Shown: in pieces, positions 18,331-27,482 of the stretch
Layout: each line of letters opens with the position of its first letter
Numbering within the stretch: position 1 is the stretch's first letter
Assembly (NCBI GenBank): GCA_016706545.1
Contig: JADJJK010000001.1
Location: 1 to 64,000 of the forward strand
DNA length: 64,000 nucleotides
Reading direction: 5' to 3'
Origin: Myxococcales bacterium
GTDB lineage: Bacteria > Myxococcota_A > Polyangia > Haliangiales > Haliangiaceae
Notes under the pieces: model-generated
The model's input: only the letters and a program-made list of their open reading frames with translations
Database searches by the model: none
Told to the model about the DNA's origin: nothing
Position numbers and translations under genes: made by a program

Positions 18331-21035
18331 AGCTCACCTCGCAACCCCAGCGAGGGCAAGAGCGGCAAGCCGTACACGGCGCCGCGCGTTCGATAGTCAT
18401 AGCTCCACACGGTGGTCTCCCGGTTCTTGGTGTTGGTCGCGTTCTGCAAGTCGAGGTACGCCGCCAGGCGGCGACCGTGAGCGAGGCGCCAGCCCTTCTC
18501 CACGCGCAGGTCGAGCTGCGAGAACAGCGGGCCGCGCTCGCTGTTGACCGCGCCGTACACCGGCTGGTAGCGATCCAGGTTGGCGTCATAGACGCTGCCG
18601 CGCACCGGCGTCTCCAGCGGGCCCGACACCAGCCGCACGGTGGCGCCGGCGAGGAAGCCGCGGCCCAGCCGCCACTGCGCCGCCGCGGCGAGGACGTGGG
18701 TCTGATCGCTGTCAAAGAGGCGCCAGGGGCCGCTGGCGTCCCGGCGCTCGCTGCGCGACAGCGAGTACGAGAGGAAGCCGGACATGCGGCCGCCGGGCAC
18801 CAGGCGACCGGCGACCTCGAGCCCCACGATCCGGCCCCGCCCCGCGTTGGCCAGCATGCCCTGCGCGTCGTCGACGATGAGGCGGTCCAGCCGCTTGGCG
18901 TAGGCCTCGAGCCCCAGCGACGCGCGCGCGCCGAGCTCTTGCTCGACGCCCGCGCTCACATGCACCGCGCGCTCGGCGCCGAGCGCCGGGTTGCCCAGGT
19001 CCTCGAACGCCTCGCCATAGTCTGGCGGCTGCGAGAACTGCCCGACCGCGATCTTCATCACGGTGCCCTGCCCCACGCGCAGCCGCGCGCTGGAGCGCAG
19101 ATCGACCACGGTCTGATCGATGTCGCCGAAGTGATCGACGCGCGCGCCGACGGTGAGCTCGGCGCGCGCCAGCGGCGACGCCACCGCCTCGACGTAGGCC
19201 GCGGGCCGCAGATACGTGAGCTGCTGATCGAGCTCGATCATGGGCTGCGACTCGAGCGGCTCGGCGCCGGGGCGCCCCTCGAGCTGCTGCGCGCGCGGCC
19301 CCACCAGCGACACGTCGCCGCGCTGCAACATCACGTCCGTCCCGGCCATCAGGGAGAGCCACGGCCGCGCGCGCCAGCGGAGGTCGCCGCGCAGCGCTGC
19401 GTCGAGCACGCGCAGGTCTTGCCGGATCGACGGTCCGATCTCGCCGCGAAAGCCGAAGGTCCCGAGCATCGCCGTGACCTCGTGTTGCAGGGTGTCGGAG
19501 TAGCGTCGGCTCCACACCGCCTGCGCCCGATGGAAGTCGGTGGCCTGCCTGATGTTGCCGCGGATCGAAGGGTCTGTGTCCAGCGGCTCGATGAGCGCGC
19601 CGATCTCGTCGACCGATCCATAGAGCTGCAGCCGCAGGCGATCGGGTCCCTGGCGCCGGAGCGCGGCCAGGAGCTGGTAGTCCAGGTAGACCGGCGCGGC
19701 GGTGACCTGGGCGCTGTCATCCCCCGCCACCGAGGCAAACCACAGGTCGATGGTGGAGCGCCGCACCCCGGCGGCGACCGCCCAGCGCTCGCCGAGCGGG
19801 GTCTCCACCAGCGCGCCAGCATCGAGCAAGTTGACCTCCACCACGCCGCGGGTGCGCTCGAAGTCCGGATCGCGCAGCTTGACCTCCACCGCGCCGCCGA
19901 TGGCGCGGCCGTAGCGCACCGAGAAGTTGCCCGGGAACAGGTCGAGCCGGTCGATGAGCTGGGCCGGCGCGAACGAGGTCAGGCCGCCGAAGTGGTAGAG
20001 GCGCAAGACGTACGCGCCGTCGACGAAGAACTGGCTATCCTCCGGCGAGCTGCCGCGGATGAGGATCGTGCCCTCGCCAGCGGCGGGTCGGGCCACGCCG
20101 GGCAGCAGCTCGATGACGCGCAGCGGATCTCCGCGCGTCCCGGCGGCGCCCAGCAGCTCGTCGCGCGTCACCGAGCGTCGGGTCACCTCGCGCTCCCTCC
20201 CGCTCACCCGGGCGGTGGCGCCGAAGGTGTCCGTATCTCGGACCACCAGGCTGGCCTGGCGGTAGGTCACCACGGTCGCCTCGTCGGCCCGCACCTCCTC
20301 CACCGCGTCGGCCACCAGCTCGCCAGCGACGAGGACGCGCACGCGGTAGCGGCCGGGAGCGAGCGCTGGCGCCTGGAACGCGCCGTCGCCATCGGCGATC
20401 AGGTGGGCGAGCGCCAGGCCGCTGGGCTCCTGGGAGATCGTGATCTCCGCGCCGCCCGCGCCGCCCGCGCCGACGACGCCGCCCGCGCCGCGCGCGAGCA
20501 GCACCCGGCCCTGCAAGCGCCCCTGGGCCGGCGGTGGCGGGGCGAACGCGAGGTCGTAGCGCACGCGCGCCGCCACCGGCTGTCCATCGCGCGTCGCCGG
20601 TGAGAACCGGAACTGGCGCGCGGCGGCGACCGCGGCTTCGTCGAGCCCGTGTCCAGCCGGCGCGACCACGCGGACGTCGCTGACCGAGCCGTCGGCGCCG
20701 ATCGTGAGCACCAGGCCGACCTTGGCTTGCAGGTGCTCCGCGCCCGGCGGCGCGACCGCCGGGACCGCGCGCTCGAGCACCGGCGCCTGCACCGACGGCG
20801 CGGGGGCGGAAGCGGCGGGGGTGGCAGGGGCGGCAGGGGCGGCAGGGGCGGCAGGGGCGGCAGGGGCGGTAGGGGCGGCCGAAGCAACAGCCGCGGCCGA
20901 AGCAGCGGAAGCAGCCGACGCAGCGGATGGAGCGGATGGAGAAGGGGTGGCAGGGGTGGCGGGCGCGGATTGCGCGCGCGCCAAGGACGAGGTAGCCGCC
21001 AGCACGGCGGCTCCCAGGAGCCAGAGCTTTGTCAC
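18327..21035 (-). CDS. TonB-dependent receptor with N-terminal TonB-C-like and carboxypeptidase-like domains
   Basis: The 902-residue protein starts at a GTG with GGAGG about 9 bases upstream. Order: signal peptide (1-21); Ala/Ser/Pro linker (about 22-85) made by a 9-bp repeat; a TonB C-terminal-like domain (about 88-165; IGADGSVSDVRVV and ARQFRFSPATRDG); a carboxypeptidase regulatory-like domain (about 170-250); a plug (about 285-400; RVIELLPGVARP, ILIRGSSPEDSQFFVDG, YGRAIGGAVEV); and a beta barrel to the C-terminus. It should bind and import a bulky or metal-bound substrate across the outer membrane. A TonB-type domain on the receptor itself is unusual. Substrate unknown; the barrel and plug resemble Oar/CirA-like myxobacterial receptors. 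Confidence 0.88.
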   Translation of the reverse strand: MTKLWLLGAAVLAATSSLARAQSAPATPATPSPSAPSAASAASAASAAAVASAAPTAPAAPAAPAAPAAPATPAASAPAPSVQAPVLERAVPAVAPPGAEHLQAKVGLVLTIGADGSVSDVRVVAPAGHGLDEAAVAAARQFRFSPATRDGQPVAARVRYDLAFAPPPPAQGRLQGRVLLARGAGGVVGAGGAGGAEITISQEPSGLALAHLIADGDGAFQAPALAPGRYRVRVLVAGELVADAVEEVRADEATVVTYRQASLVVRDTDTFGATARVSGREREVTRRSVTRDELLGAAGTRGDPLRVIELLPGVARPAAGEGTILIRGSSPEDSQFFVDGAYVLRLYHFGGLTSFAPAQLIDRLDLFPGNFSVRYGRAIGGAVEVKLRDPDFERTRGVVEVNLLDAGALVETPLGERWAVAAGVRRSTIDLWFASVAGDDSAQVTAAPVYLDYQLLAALRRQGPDRLRLQLYGSVDEIGALIEPLDTDPSIRGNIRQATDFHRAQAVWSRRYSDTLQHEVTAMLGTFGFRGEIGPSIRQDLRVLDAALRGDLRWRARPWLSLMAGTDVMLQRGDVSLVGPRAQQLEGRPGAEPLESQPMIELDQQLTYLRPAAYVEAVASPLARAELTVGARVDHFGDIDQTVVDLRSSARLRVGQGTVMKIAVGQFSQPPDYGEAFEDLGNPALGAERAVHVSAGVEQELGARASLGLEAYAKRLDRLIVDDAQGMLANAGRGRIVGLEVAGRLVPGGRMSGFLSYSLSRSERRDASGPWRLFDSDQTHVLAAAAQWRLGRGFLAGATVRLVSGPLETPVRGSVYDANLDRYQPVYGAVNSERGPLFSQLDLRVEKGWRLAHGRRLAAYLDLQNATNTKNRETTVWSYDYRTRGAVYGLPLLPSLGLRGEL
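20823..20885. repeat. 9-bp tandem repeat in the receptor linker
   Basis: About seven copies of ggcaggggc, slightly diverged at the ends. They encode the Ala-Ala-Pro linker between the signal peptide and the TonB-C-like domain. Confidence 0.85.
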
Positions 21036-21050
21036 GAGAACCTCCGTTGA

Positions 21051-22439
21051 CTACTGAAGCCGCAGCCCGATGGACGCCGAGGGCCACATCCGGGTGGTCA
21101 CGTCGTCGCTGCGCCAGCTTCGATCGAGCGCGGGGTGCAGCGCGTCGCCGCGCTCACCGTCGCCCGCGACGAGGACGTTGAGCTCGAGTCCAGCGAGCAC
21201 CGCCACGCGGCCCAGGTGCAGCGCGGCCAGGAGCCGCCCGCGGGACAAGAGCGCGAGGTCGGTGGCCAGCACCTCGCCGTCGACCGCGAACGCCATGGCG
21301 TCGAGGTCAAGCGACAGGCGCGAGATCCGCGACAGGCGCGTACCGAAGCCCATGCCGACGAGCCCAAGGTCGCGCTCGCGCGTGGTGGCCGCGCCGTACA
21401 CCGAGTAGAAGCGAGGCGTGCCGTGGCGCAGCACCACCCCGGCGGTGCCGGCGGCGTCGACGGTGGTATCGAGCTCGGTGAGGCCGTCGCGGACGATGTT
21501 GATGAGGCCGATGGACGCGCCCTCGCTGGTGCGCGCGTAGTTGACCACGCCGAGCTGCACGCCGCGCACGTGGCCGGCGAGGTTGACCACGGAGAGCTGC
21601 AGCCCGCGCAGCTCCTCGGTGGCGGCCAGCGCGCCCGCCACCTGGACGCCATGAACCTGGCGCGCGGCGCCCAGCACGCCAGCGGCCTGGATGCCGTCGA
21701 TGAGGCCGCGAGACAACGCGAAGACGCCGGCGACCTGACCGCCGATCACGTCGCGCTGCACCGACGCGACGACGCCGCCGAGCTGCACGCCGCGCACCTG
21801 GAAGCTGGTGGCGGCCACCACCCCGGCGGCCTGCACGCCCTCGACGGGGCCGCGCTGCACGTCGGCGACGCCTGCGAGGCTCACGCCATGCACGCCGTAG
21901 CCGCCGCCTGCGATCACGTGCAGGCCCAGGCGCGCGGCGATGGGCGCGCCGTAGAAGGAGTCGGTGGTGATGGGCCACAGGAGGCTCACGCTCACCGGCG
22001 CGACGGCCACCTCCGCCGGAGCGGGTGTTGTCGTCGCAGCGGCGGCCCCGGGCGCTGGCGCGGCCGGTGGGGGCGCGGGAGCTGGCGCAGGCGCGGGCTC
22101 GGGCGACGCGGGCGCCGTGGGCCCGGCCGCGGCGGAGACGTCCCAGCCCGAGGACTGATCGCGGACCAGGTTGACGGCGAGCATCGCCACCAGCTCCACC
22201 GCGTCATCGCGGCCCGGCGGCAAGGCGACGGTGCGCCCCAGCAGGCGGCCATCTGGCTGGTGATAGGTCACGGTGGCGGTGCCGTCAGGGTGCAGCGTCA
22301 CCTCCACCGTGCCGGCGGCCAGCGCGCCCAGCTCGCGCTCGATGGCGGCCTGGTACTCCGCCAACCCTGGCGCCGCTTGCCCCCACACGGAGGTTGGAGC
22401 CAAGAGTCCCAGGGCGATGACAGCGAGCGCGACCTTCAT
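21051..22439 (-). CDS. LA_2272-type surface repeat protein
   Basis: The 462-residue protein has a signal peptide (about 1-20), a small N-terminal domain, and a Pro/Ala linker (about 115-145). About ten degenerate 20-22-residue repeats follow, of the type GVQAAGVVAATSFQVRGVQLGGV (seen in parts such as GVQLGGVV, GVQVAGALA, GVQLGVVNYA). This pattern is that of LA_2272-family surface repeat proteins, predicted to stack as a beta solenoid. The C-terminal ~120 residues look like outer-membrane strands. It is the first gene of the Ton array, 15 bp before the receptor, and divergent from the ECF sigma gene. A role as an envelope partner of the receptor is inference. Confidence 0.72.
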   Translation of the reverse strand: MKVALAVIALGLLAPTSVWGQAAPGLAEYQAAIERELGALAAGTVEVTLHPDGTATVTYHQPDGRLLGRTVALPPGRDDAVELVAMLAVNLVRDQSSGWDVSAAAGPTAPASPEPAPAPAPAPPPAAPAPGAAAATTTPAPAEVAVAPVSVSLLWPITTDSFYGAPIAARLGLHVIAGGGYGVHGVSLAGVADVQRGPVEGVQAAGVVAATSFQVRGVQLGGVVASVQRDVIGGQVAGVFALSRGLIDGIQAAGVLGAARQVHGVQVAGALAATEELRGLQLSVVNLAGHVRGVQLGVVNYARTSEGASIGLINIVRDGLTELDTTVDAAGTAGVVLRHGTPRFYSVYGAATTRERDLGLVGMGFGTRLSRISRLSLDLDAMAFAVDGEVLATDLALLSRGRLLAALHLGRVAVLAGLELNVLVAGDGERGDALHPALDRSWRSDDVTTRMWPSASIGLRLQ

Positions 22440-22538
22440 TTCGTTTGCTCAGTACCCGCACATCGCGAATCGTTCTGCGAAACTTTGTTTGAACGAACCG
22501 CCTGGCACCGGGTACCAACCAGCATTCTGCGCCTCAGT

Positions 22539-23126
22539 GTGACATTGTTCGACTCCCTCCCCGACCGCGACGCGGCCTCGGCTGATCCGCACGCCGCCGT
22601 GCTGGCGCGCCTGCGCCGGGACGACGCCTCGGCGGTGGCCGAGGTCTACGATCTCCACCATGGCGCGCTGCGCGCCTTCGCCCGCAAGCTGACCGGCGAC
22701 GCCCAGGTCGCCGAGGACCTGGTCCACGACGTGTTCGTGGCGCTGCCCAAGGCGGTCAAGCGGTTCCGCGGCGACGCGGCCTTGCGCACCTTCCTCTTGT
22801 CCATCGCCGTCAACCTTGCCAAGAAGCACGTGCGCGCCGCCAGCCGGCGCCGCACCGCCATGGATCGCCTGGCCCAGCTCCCCAGCGCGGTCAGCGTGGA
22901 TCCCGAGCGCGAAGCGCAGCGCAAGCAGCTCGCCGCCGCGCTGCAGCGCGCGCTCGACCGGCTGCCGCTCGATCAACGGATCGCCTTCGTGATGTGCGAG
23001 ATCGAAGAGCGCAGCTCAGGCGAGGTCGCCGCGGTGGTGGGCTCGCCCGAGGAGACGGTGCGGACCCGCCTGTTCCACGCCCGCAAGAAGCTGCGAGCGC
23101 TGCTGGAGAAAGAGGGGCTGGCATGA
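22539..23126 (+). CDS. ECF-family RNA polymerase sigma factor
   Basis: About 195 residues from a GTG at 22539; a TTG at 22545 is an alternative. Region 2 is at about 35-100 (EVYDLHHGALRAFARKL, AEDLVHDVFVALP) and region 4 at about 125-190 (LDRLPLDQRIAFVMCEIEE and the ETVRTRLFHARKKLR helix). The reading frame is open far upstream, but only this part resembles protein. The stop overlaps the ATG of its downstream partner (ATGA), a usual layout for sigma factor plus regulator. Divergent orientation from the Ton array suggests that it controls that array. No ECF promoter could be confirmed. Confidence 0.88.
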   Translation: MTLFDSLPDRDAASADPHAAVLARLRRDDASAVAEVYDLHHGALRAFARKLTGDAQVAEDLVHDVFVALPKAVKRFRGDAALRTFLLSIAVNLAKKHVRAASRRRTAMDRLAQLPSAVSVDPEREAQRKQLAAALQRALDRLPLDQRIAFVMCEIEERSSGEVAAVVGSPEETVRTRLFHARKKLRALLEKEGLA

Positions 23127-24104
23127 GCGCGCTTGGCCCCGAGCTTGACGACGCGGTGAACGCCGCGCGCGGCGACGACCTGGGGAGCGGCGGCCTGGCC
23201 GACGCGACGCGAGAGCGCGTGCTGGCCAGCCTGCAACAACGCGGGCAACGGCAGCGCACCATGGCGGCGTTCGCGACGGTGCTCGCGCTGAGCCTCCTTG
23301 GCACCACCTCGTGGGCCTGGGTCTCCGGCTGGCTGCCGGCGACGATCGACCGGCTGCGCGGCGAGGCGCCAGCCAGGGTGCCCGACGTGCCCGACGTGCC
23401 CAAGGGGCCCAAGGGGCACGAGGGGCCCAAGGGGCCCAAGGGGCAAGAGATCGCCGTCGCGCAGGGAGGCGGCCCGCCGCTGCGGCCGCGGCCTCCCGAG
23501 CTGGTGCTGCCAGAGCTCGCGCCTGCGAGCGAGCCAGCGCCCACCGCGACGCGCCCCTGAGCCAGGCCCGCGACGTCCGCCCGCGCTGCGCGCCCAGGGG
23601 CCAGGCCAGCGGCGCACCGGCAGCGCACCACCGACGACCACGACGGCGACGGCTCGCGCCGCGGTCCGCGACGGCAGCGACGCCGCGGTCCGCGACGGCA
23701 GCGACGCCGCGGGCAGCGATGGCAGCGACGCTCGCGACGCCGCCGGCGCGCCCGCTCGCAACGCCACCGTCGACGCGCCCGCTCGCGACGCCACCGCCGC
23801 CGCGCCCGCGGCGCCGTCGCCTGACGCCGAGGTCGGCGCCTTCCGCGCGGCCCACGACGCGCACTTCCGCGGCGCAGATCCGGCGCGCGCGCTGGCGGCG
23901 TGGGACGCATACCTGGCCGCGTATCCGCGCGGCCGCCTGGTCCTCGAGGCGCGCTGGAACCGAGCCATCGCGCTCTTGAAGCTGGGCCATGACCGCGAGG
24001 CCCGCGCAGCGCTGGCGCCGTTTTCCGCGGGCGCCGAGGGTGAGTACCGGCAACGCGAGGCGCGCCACCTGCTGGACGTGCTGGACCAGCGCAGCGGCAA
24101 GTAA
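23123..24104 (+). pseudogene. Membrane-anchored TPR-like partner of the ECF sigma factor, frame-broken
   Basis: Frame 2 runs from the ATG at 23123 to a stop at 23558-23560. It gives a cytoplasmic N-terminus with LADATRERVLASLQQRG, one transmembrane helix (about 52-72) and a collagen-like PKGPKG stretch. The sense resumes in frame 3 between about 23545 and 23640. It continues through Asp/Ala repeats into a YbgF/TPR-like domain (about 23830-24100; FRAAHDAHFRGADPARALAAW, the usual tail of a Tol-Pal-like TPR), ending at 24104. A single +1 indel restores the gene. The layout fits an anti-sigma-like or sensor protein. A zinc-binding anti-sigma motif is not visible. Confidence 0.65.
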
Positions 24105-24108
24105 CCGC

Positions 24109-24187
24109 GCGCTCACCGCGCGTGACGACGGCGAGCGCGCTCACCGCGCGTGACGACGGCGTGCGCGCTCACCGCGGCGATGACGGC
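24109..24187. repeat. 28-bp direct repeats after the sigma operon
   Basis: Two complete 28-bp copies, differing by one base, and a third partial copy start right after the TPR-like gene. Each contains gctcaccgcg and tgacgacggcg words. There is no stem strong enough to call a terminator. Confidence 0.75.
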
Positions 24188-24244
24188 ACTTGCCACCCAG
24201 ACCATCAAGCACCTGCGCATCCTGGGCGTCGTCGCCACGGACAC

Positions 24245-24718
24245 TCACTCCGCGGACGCCGCGCCGGAGCTGGTGACCAAGAACACCGCGTGCGCGGTGA
24301 CCACCGGCGCGCGCCGGTCCTCTTGCCACGCCTCCACGCGCACGTTGGCCACGCGGCGGCCATGGCGGGTGACCACGCCGCAGGCGTGGGTGGCGCACAA
24401 CGCCGCCGAGCGCAGGTAGTCGATGGTGAGGGTGATGGTCTTGGGCAAGAGCGCGCTCTGCGCGCGCACCACCAGCTCGAAGATGGCCGCGGACTCGACG
24501 AGCGCGCCGAGCGTGCCGCCGTGCAGCGCCGGCAGCATCGGGTTGCCGATCAGGTGCTCGCCAGGGTGCATGGTGGTGATGAGCTCGCCGGAGACGACCT
24601 CGGTGGACAGCCCCAGGAAGGCGGCGTACGGGATCATCGCCAGCAGCGAGCCCAGGTCCCCTCGCTGCTTGGCCTCGGCGATGCGGGCCAGCAGCGAGCT
24701 CGCCGGCGGCGCGGTCAC
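24245..24718 (-). CDS. PaaI-type hotdog-fold thioesterase
   Basis: The 157-residue protein is of usual length for single-hotdog acyl-CoA thioesterases. The central helix block LPALHGGTLGALVESAAIF (ALHGGTLGALVE) is the PaaI signature, where HGG lies near the CoA thioester. TITLTIDYLRSA is the conserved strand pair. It probably hydrolyses acyl- or aryl-CoA. Its ATG overlaps the end of a second thioesterase gene, so the two are likely co-translated and could form a heterodimer. Confidence 0.85.
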   Translation of the reverse strand: MTAPPASSLLARIAEAKQRGDLGSLLAMIPYAAFLGLSTEVVSGELITTMHPGEHLIGNPMLPALHGGTLGALVESAAIFELVVRAQSALLPKTITLTIDYLRSAALCATHACGVVTRHGRRVANVRVEAWQEDRRAPVVTAHAVFLVTSSGAASAE

Positions 24719-25197
24719 CGCGAGCCTCCGCCCGCGGGCCGCCCGGCGCCGCGCCGGGTGCCGAGCATGAAGGTCCCCACCGACGCCGCGATGGGCGCGT
24801 CGCGGTCGTCGTGATACGCGACCGCGCGCGTGAACGCCACGTTGCGCGTGAGGCGATAGCAGGTGGCGTGCGCCAAGAGCTCGCGCCCGGGGACCGCCGC
24901 GCGCAAGAAGTCCACGCGCAGATCCAGCGTGGCGATGGGCGCGAGCCGCGGCAGCGACGCGAAGACCGCGGCGCCGGAGCAGGCGTCCAGCAAGGCGGTG
25001 ACCACGCCACCATGCAAGACGCCGGTCTCCGGGTTGCCCACCAGCTCGGCGCGATACGGCAGGCGAAACACCGCGCCGCTGCGATCCATGGACACCACCT
25101 CCATGCCCAGCGCGCGGTTGTGCGGCACGGCGTCCACGAACGCGCGCTGCGGGGTCAGCGGCGCGCCGGCCGGCGGATCTTCTTGGTCCGCGCTCAC
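24715..25197 (-). CDS. PaaI-type hotdog-fold thioesterase, second of a tandem pair
   Basis: About 160 residues from a GTG at 25197, which overlaps the stop of the sulfatase-like gene (GTGA). An upstream start at 25245 would run deep into that gene. The HGGVVTALLDACSGAAVF helix (TGVLHGGVVTALLD) and ATLDLRVDFLRAA strand match the hotdog family. It shares the fold but not the close sequence of the neighbour at 24245, so the pair is paralogous and old. It is the middle gene of a coupled run: sulfatase-like, thioesterase, thioesterase. Confidence 0.82.
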   Translation of the reverse strand: MSADQEDPPAGAPLTPQRAFVDAVPHNRALGMEVVSMDRSGAVFRLPYRAELVGNPETGVLHGGVVTALLDACSGAAVFASLPRLAPIATLDLRVDFLRAAVPGRELLAHATCYRLTRNVAFTRAVAYHDDRDAPIAASVGTFMLGTRRGAGRPAGGGSR

Positions 25198-27482
25198 CGG
25201 GCTCCCGCGCCGCCGAGCGGATTGTCGGCGGAGAAGTCCGTCCACGAGCCCCAGGTGCCGCGCCAGCGGGTGCGCTGGCTCAAGAAGATCGCGGCGGCCT
25301 CACGCAGGTAACGCAGCGGCACCAGCGCGTCGGCGCTGCGGTCGCGTAGCTGCGCCGGATCCGCCACCACGTCATAGAGCTTGCCGCGGCCCTCGTAGTC
25401 CGCCACGTAGTGCCAGCGGCCGGCCGACACCGAGTACGCCTTGCCGTACTCGGCCACCACCGCGCGCGGCCACTGGCGCTGGCCGCGCAGGAGCGGCAGG
25501 AGGCTCTGGCCCTGCATGCGCGGATCCGGCGCCACGCCGAGCAGCTCGAGCACGGTGGGCGCCAGATCCAGGTTGCTGGTGGCGCTGACGTGACGGCGCA
25601 GCGCGGCCGGCGCGGCCCGCCCCGCAGCGTCTGTGGCCGCGAACGGTCCGCCGAAGACGAGCAGCGGCACCCAGACCAGCTCGTGGTTCAGGCTGTAGGC
25701 GTGGCCGGTGTTGTTGCCGCGCTCGCCCATGCCCTCGCCGTGGTCCGAGGTCAGGATGATGGCGGTGTCCTTGGCCACCCCGAGCCGGGCCAGCCCGTCC
25801 TCCAGCGCGCCGAAGCACCCGTCGAAGTACGTGACCTCGCCGTCGTACAGCGCGCGGAGCTGCTGCCATCCAGCGTCGGACAGGCCGCGGGACCGCGCCC
25901 GCGAAAGGTGGGCGCTGGTCACCCGCTTGCCCAGCGGCGGCGCGTACGGCCCGGCGAAGTAGCGCTCGGTCAGGTCTTCATGAAAGCGATACGGCACGTG
26001 CGGCTCGATGGGCAGGAGCGTGAGGAACGCGCGCTCCTTGGCCGCCACCGCGCGCTCCATCATGGTCAACGCGCGCGCCACCAGCGGCGCGCAGTCGATG
26101 CCCTGGTTCTCGAACACCGGGGTGTGCGCCTCGCGCCAGCGCGCGGCCTTGGCGAGCCTGCCCATGGCGAAGTCGTTGTTGCCGACATAGCCGGTGAAAA
26201 AGCCGCGCTCGGCCAAGAGCGCAGACAAGAGCGGCGCGCCCGGGGCGAGCCCCGCGGTGTCGCCGACCGCGCCGTGGACGCGCGGGAGCTGACCGGTGTG
26301 GATGGTGGCGTGCGAGGGCGGCGACGAAGGCGCCACCGCGAGGTTGCGCGCGAACGCCAGGCCGCCCTTGTCCAGGGCTGCGCTCAGGCGCGGGGTGCGC
26401 ACCCGCGTGTCGGCGATGGCGGACAGCCGGTCGGCGCGCAAGGTGTCGACGACGATCAGCACGACGTGCCGGGCGGCCAGTGACGCCCGCGGCGCGCTCG
26501 ATGCAACCGGCGCACTCGATGCAGCCGGCGCACCCGGCGTCCCCCGTGTCCCCCGTGGCTCCGGCGAGCTCGAGGCCAGCACGCCCAGCCGCGGCGCCTG
26601 CCACGCCACGTCGCAAGCCGGGCTCTCCAGCTCGAGCGTGGCGAGCTGGGGCGCGAGGCCAAGCTCGATCAGCTTGACCTGCCCGTCGCCACGGCCGCGC
26701 CACAGCTCGATACGTCGACCATCCTCGCCGCGCACCGCCACCGCGCCCTGCCCGCCGCGCGGCGTGACGCGAAGCGCGGCGGCGGCGGGCAGCTCCAGCG
26801 AGATCTCGAGCAAGCGCGCGCCGGCCAGCGCGTCGGCCGGCCGGGTGTCCGCCGCGGGTTGCGGGCACGGCGCCGCGTCTGGAGCCGCCAGCTCGAGGCT
26901 CGCCACCGCCAGCTTGCCGTTGGGCTCGAGCAATAGCTCCAGCTCGCCCGCGGCCTTGTCGCCCAGCGAGATCACCGCGAGCTCGCCGCCGGCCGCCTTC
27001 CTGGCGCGCAGCTCGTGGCGCTTGCCGGCCAGGACGAGCTGCCCCTTGCCAGCGAAGCGTACGGTCAGGACCGCCGCGCCGCCGCGCCATGGCAGCCGCA
27101 GCCGCGCCTTGCCGGTGAGCCGGCGCAGCTCGCCCGCGGGGCCCCACACGTCGCGCAGGGCCAGGTCATAGATGCGAAAGCTGTCGTCGGAGAAGCGCAC
27201 CGTCAGCCCGGCCTGGTGGACGCGCACGCGCGCGCGGTTGGCGAGCAGATCGTAGCTCGGCGCGGCGGCCAGGGCGCGCGCCGCGCCAGCACCCGGCGCG
27301 GCTGGCGCATCGGGCTCGGCCTGGTCCGCTGGCTCCGGTGACCGCTCGCAGCCCACCGCCAGCACCGCCGCGGCCAGCGCCAGCACCGCCGCGGCCAGCG
27401 CGACGCGCAGCCAGGCGCCGCCGGCGCGCCGAGCGGATGCGCGCTCAATCCCGAGTTCCACGCTCGTCTCCCGGCGGCACAT
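25194..27482 (-). CDS. Sulfatase-superfamily lipoprotein with long N-terminal domain
   Basis: About 762 residues from the ATG at 27482; a GTG at 27461 is possible. A hydrophobic segment ends in LAVGCERS, a likely lipobox. Residues about 60-335 form a beta-rich domain I cannot name. The alkaline-phosphatase-fold catalytic domain follows, with VVLIVVDTLRADRL (metal ligands), SSPPSHATIHTG, SDHGEGMGE and a late GKAYSVSAGRWHY region. The nucleophile position is Ser in Ser-Pro-Pro-Ser-His, not Cys-x-Pro-Ser-Arg. It may therefore act on phosphodiesters or as a Ser-type enzyme rather than a classical arylsulfatase. It overlaps the DUF3108 gene upstream by about 38 bp and is coupled to the thioesterases downstream. 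Confidence 0.82.
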   Translation of the reverse strand: MCRRETSVELGIERASARRAGGAWLRVALAAAVLALAAAVLAVGCERSPEPADQAEPDAPAAPGAGAARALAAAPSYDLLANRARVRVHQAGLTVRFSDDSFRIYDLALRDVWGPAGELRRLTGKARLRLPWRGGAAVLTVRFAGKGQLVLAGKRHELRARKAAGGELAVISLGDKAAGELELLLEPNGKLAVASLELAAPDAAPCPQPAADTRPADALAGARLLEISLELPAAAALRVTPRGGQGAVAVRGEDGRRIELWRGRGDGQVKLIELGLAPQLATLELESPACDVAWQAPRLGVLASSSPEPRGTRGTPGAPAASSAPVASSAPRASLAARHVVLIVVDTLRADRLSAIADTRVRTPRLSAALDKGGLAFARNLAVAPSSPPSHATIHTGQLPRVHGAVGDTAGLAPGAPLLSALLAERGFFTGYVGNNDFAMGRLAKAARWREAHTPVFENQGIDCAPLVARALTMMERAVAAKERAFLTLLPIEPHVPYRFHEDLTERYFAGPYAPPLGKRVTSAHLSRARSRGLSDAGWQQLRALYDGEVTYFDGCFGALEDGLARLGVAKDTAIILTSDHGEGMGERGNNTGHAYSLNHELVWVPLLVFGGPFAATDAAGRAAPAALRRHVSATSNLDLAPTVLELLGVAPDPRMQGQSLLPLLRGQRQWPRAVVAEYGKAYSVSAGRWHYVADYEGRGKLYDVVADPAQLRDRSADALVPLRYLREAAAIFLSQRTRWRGTWGSWTDFSADNPLGGAGAR

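Noticed and set aside
18477..20603. 708-codon plus-strand open frame
   Set aside because: Antisense shadow of the TonB-dependent receptor, which has a full domain series.
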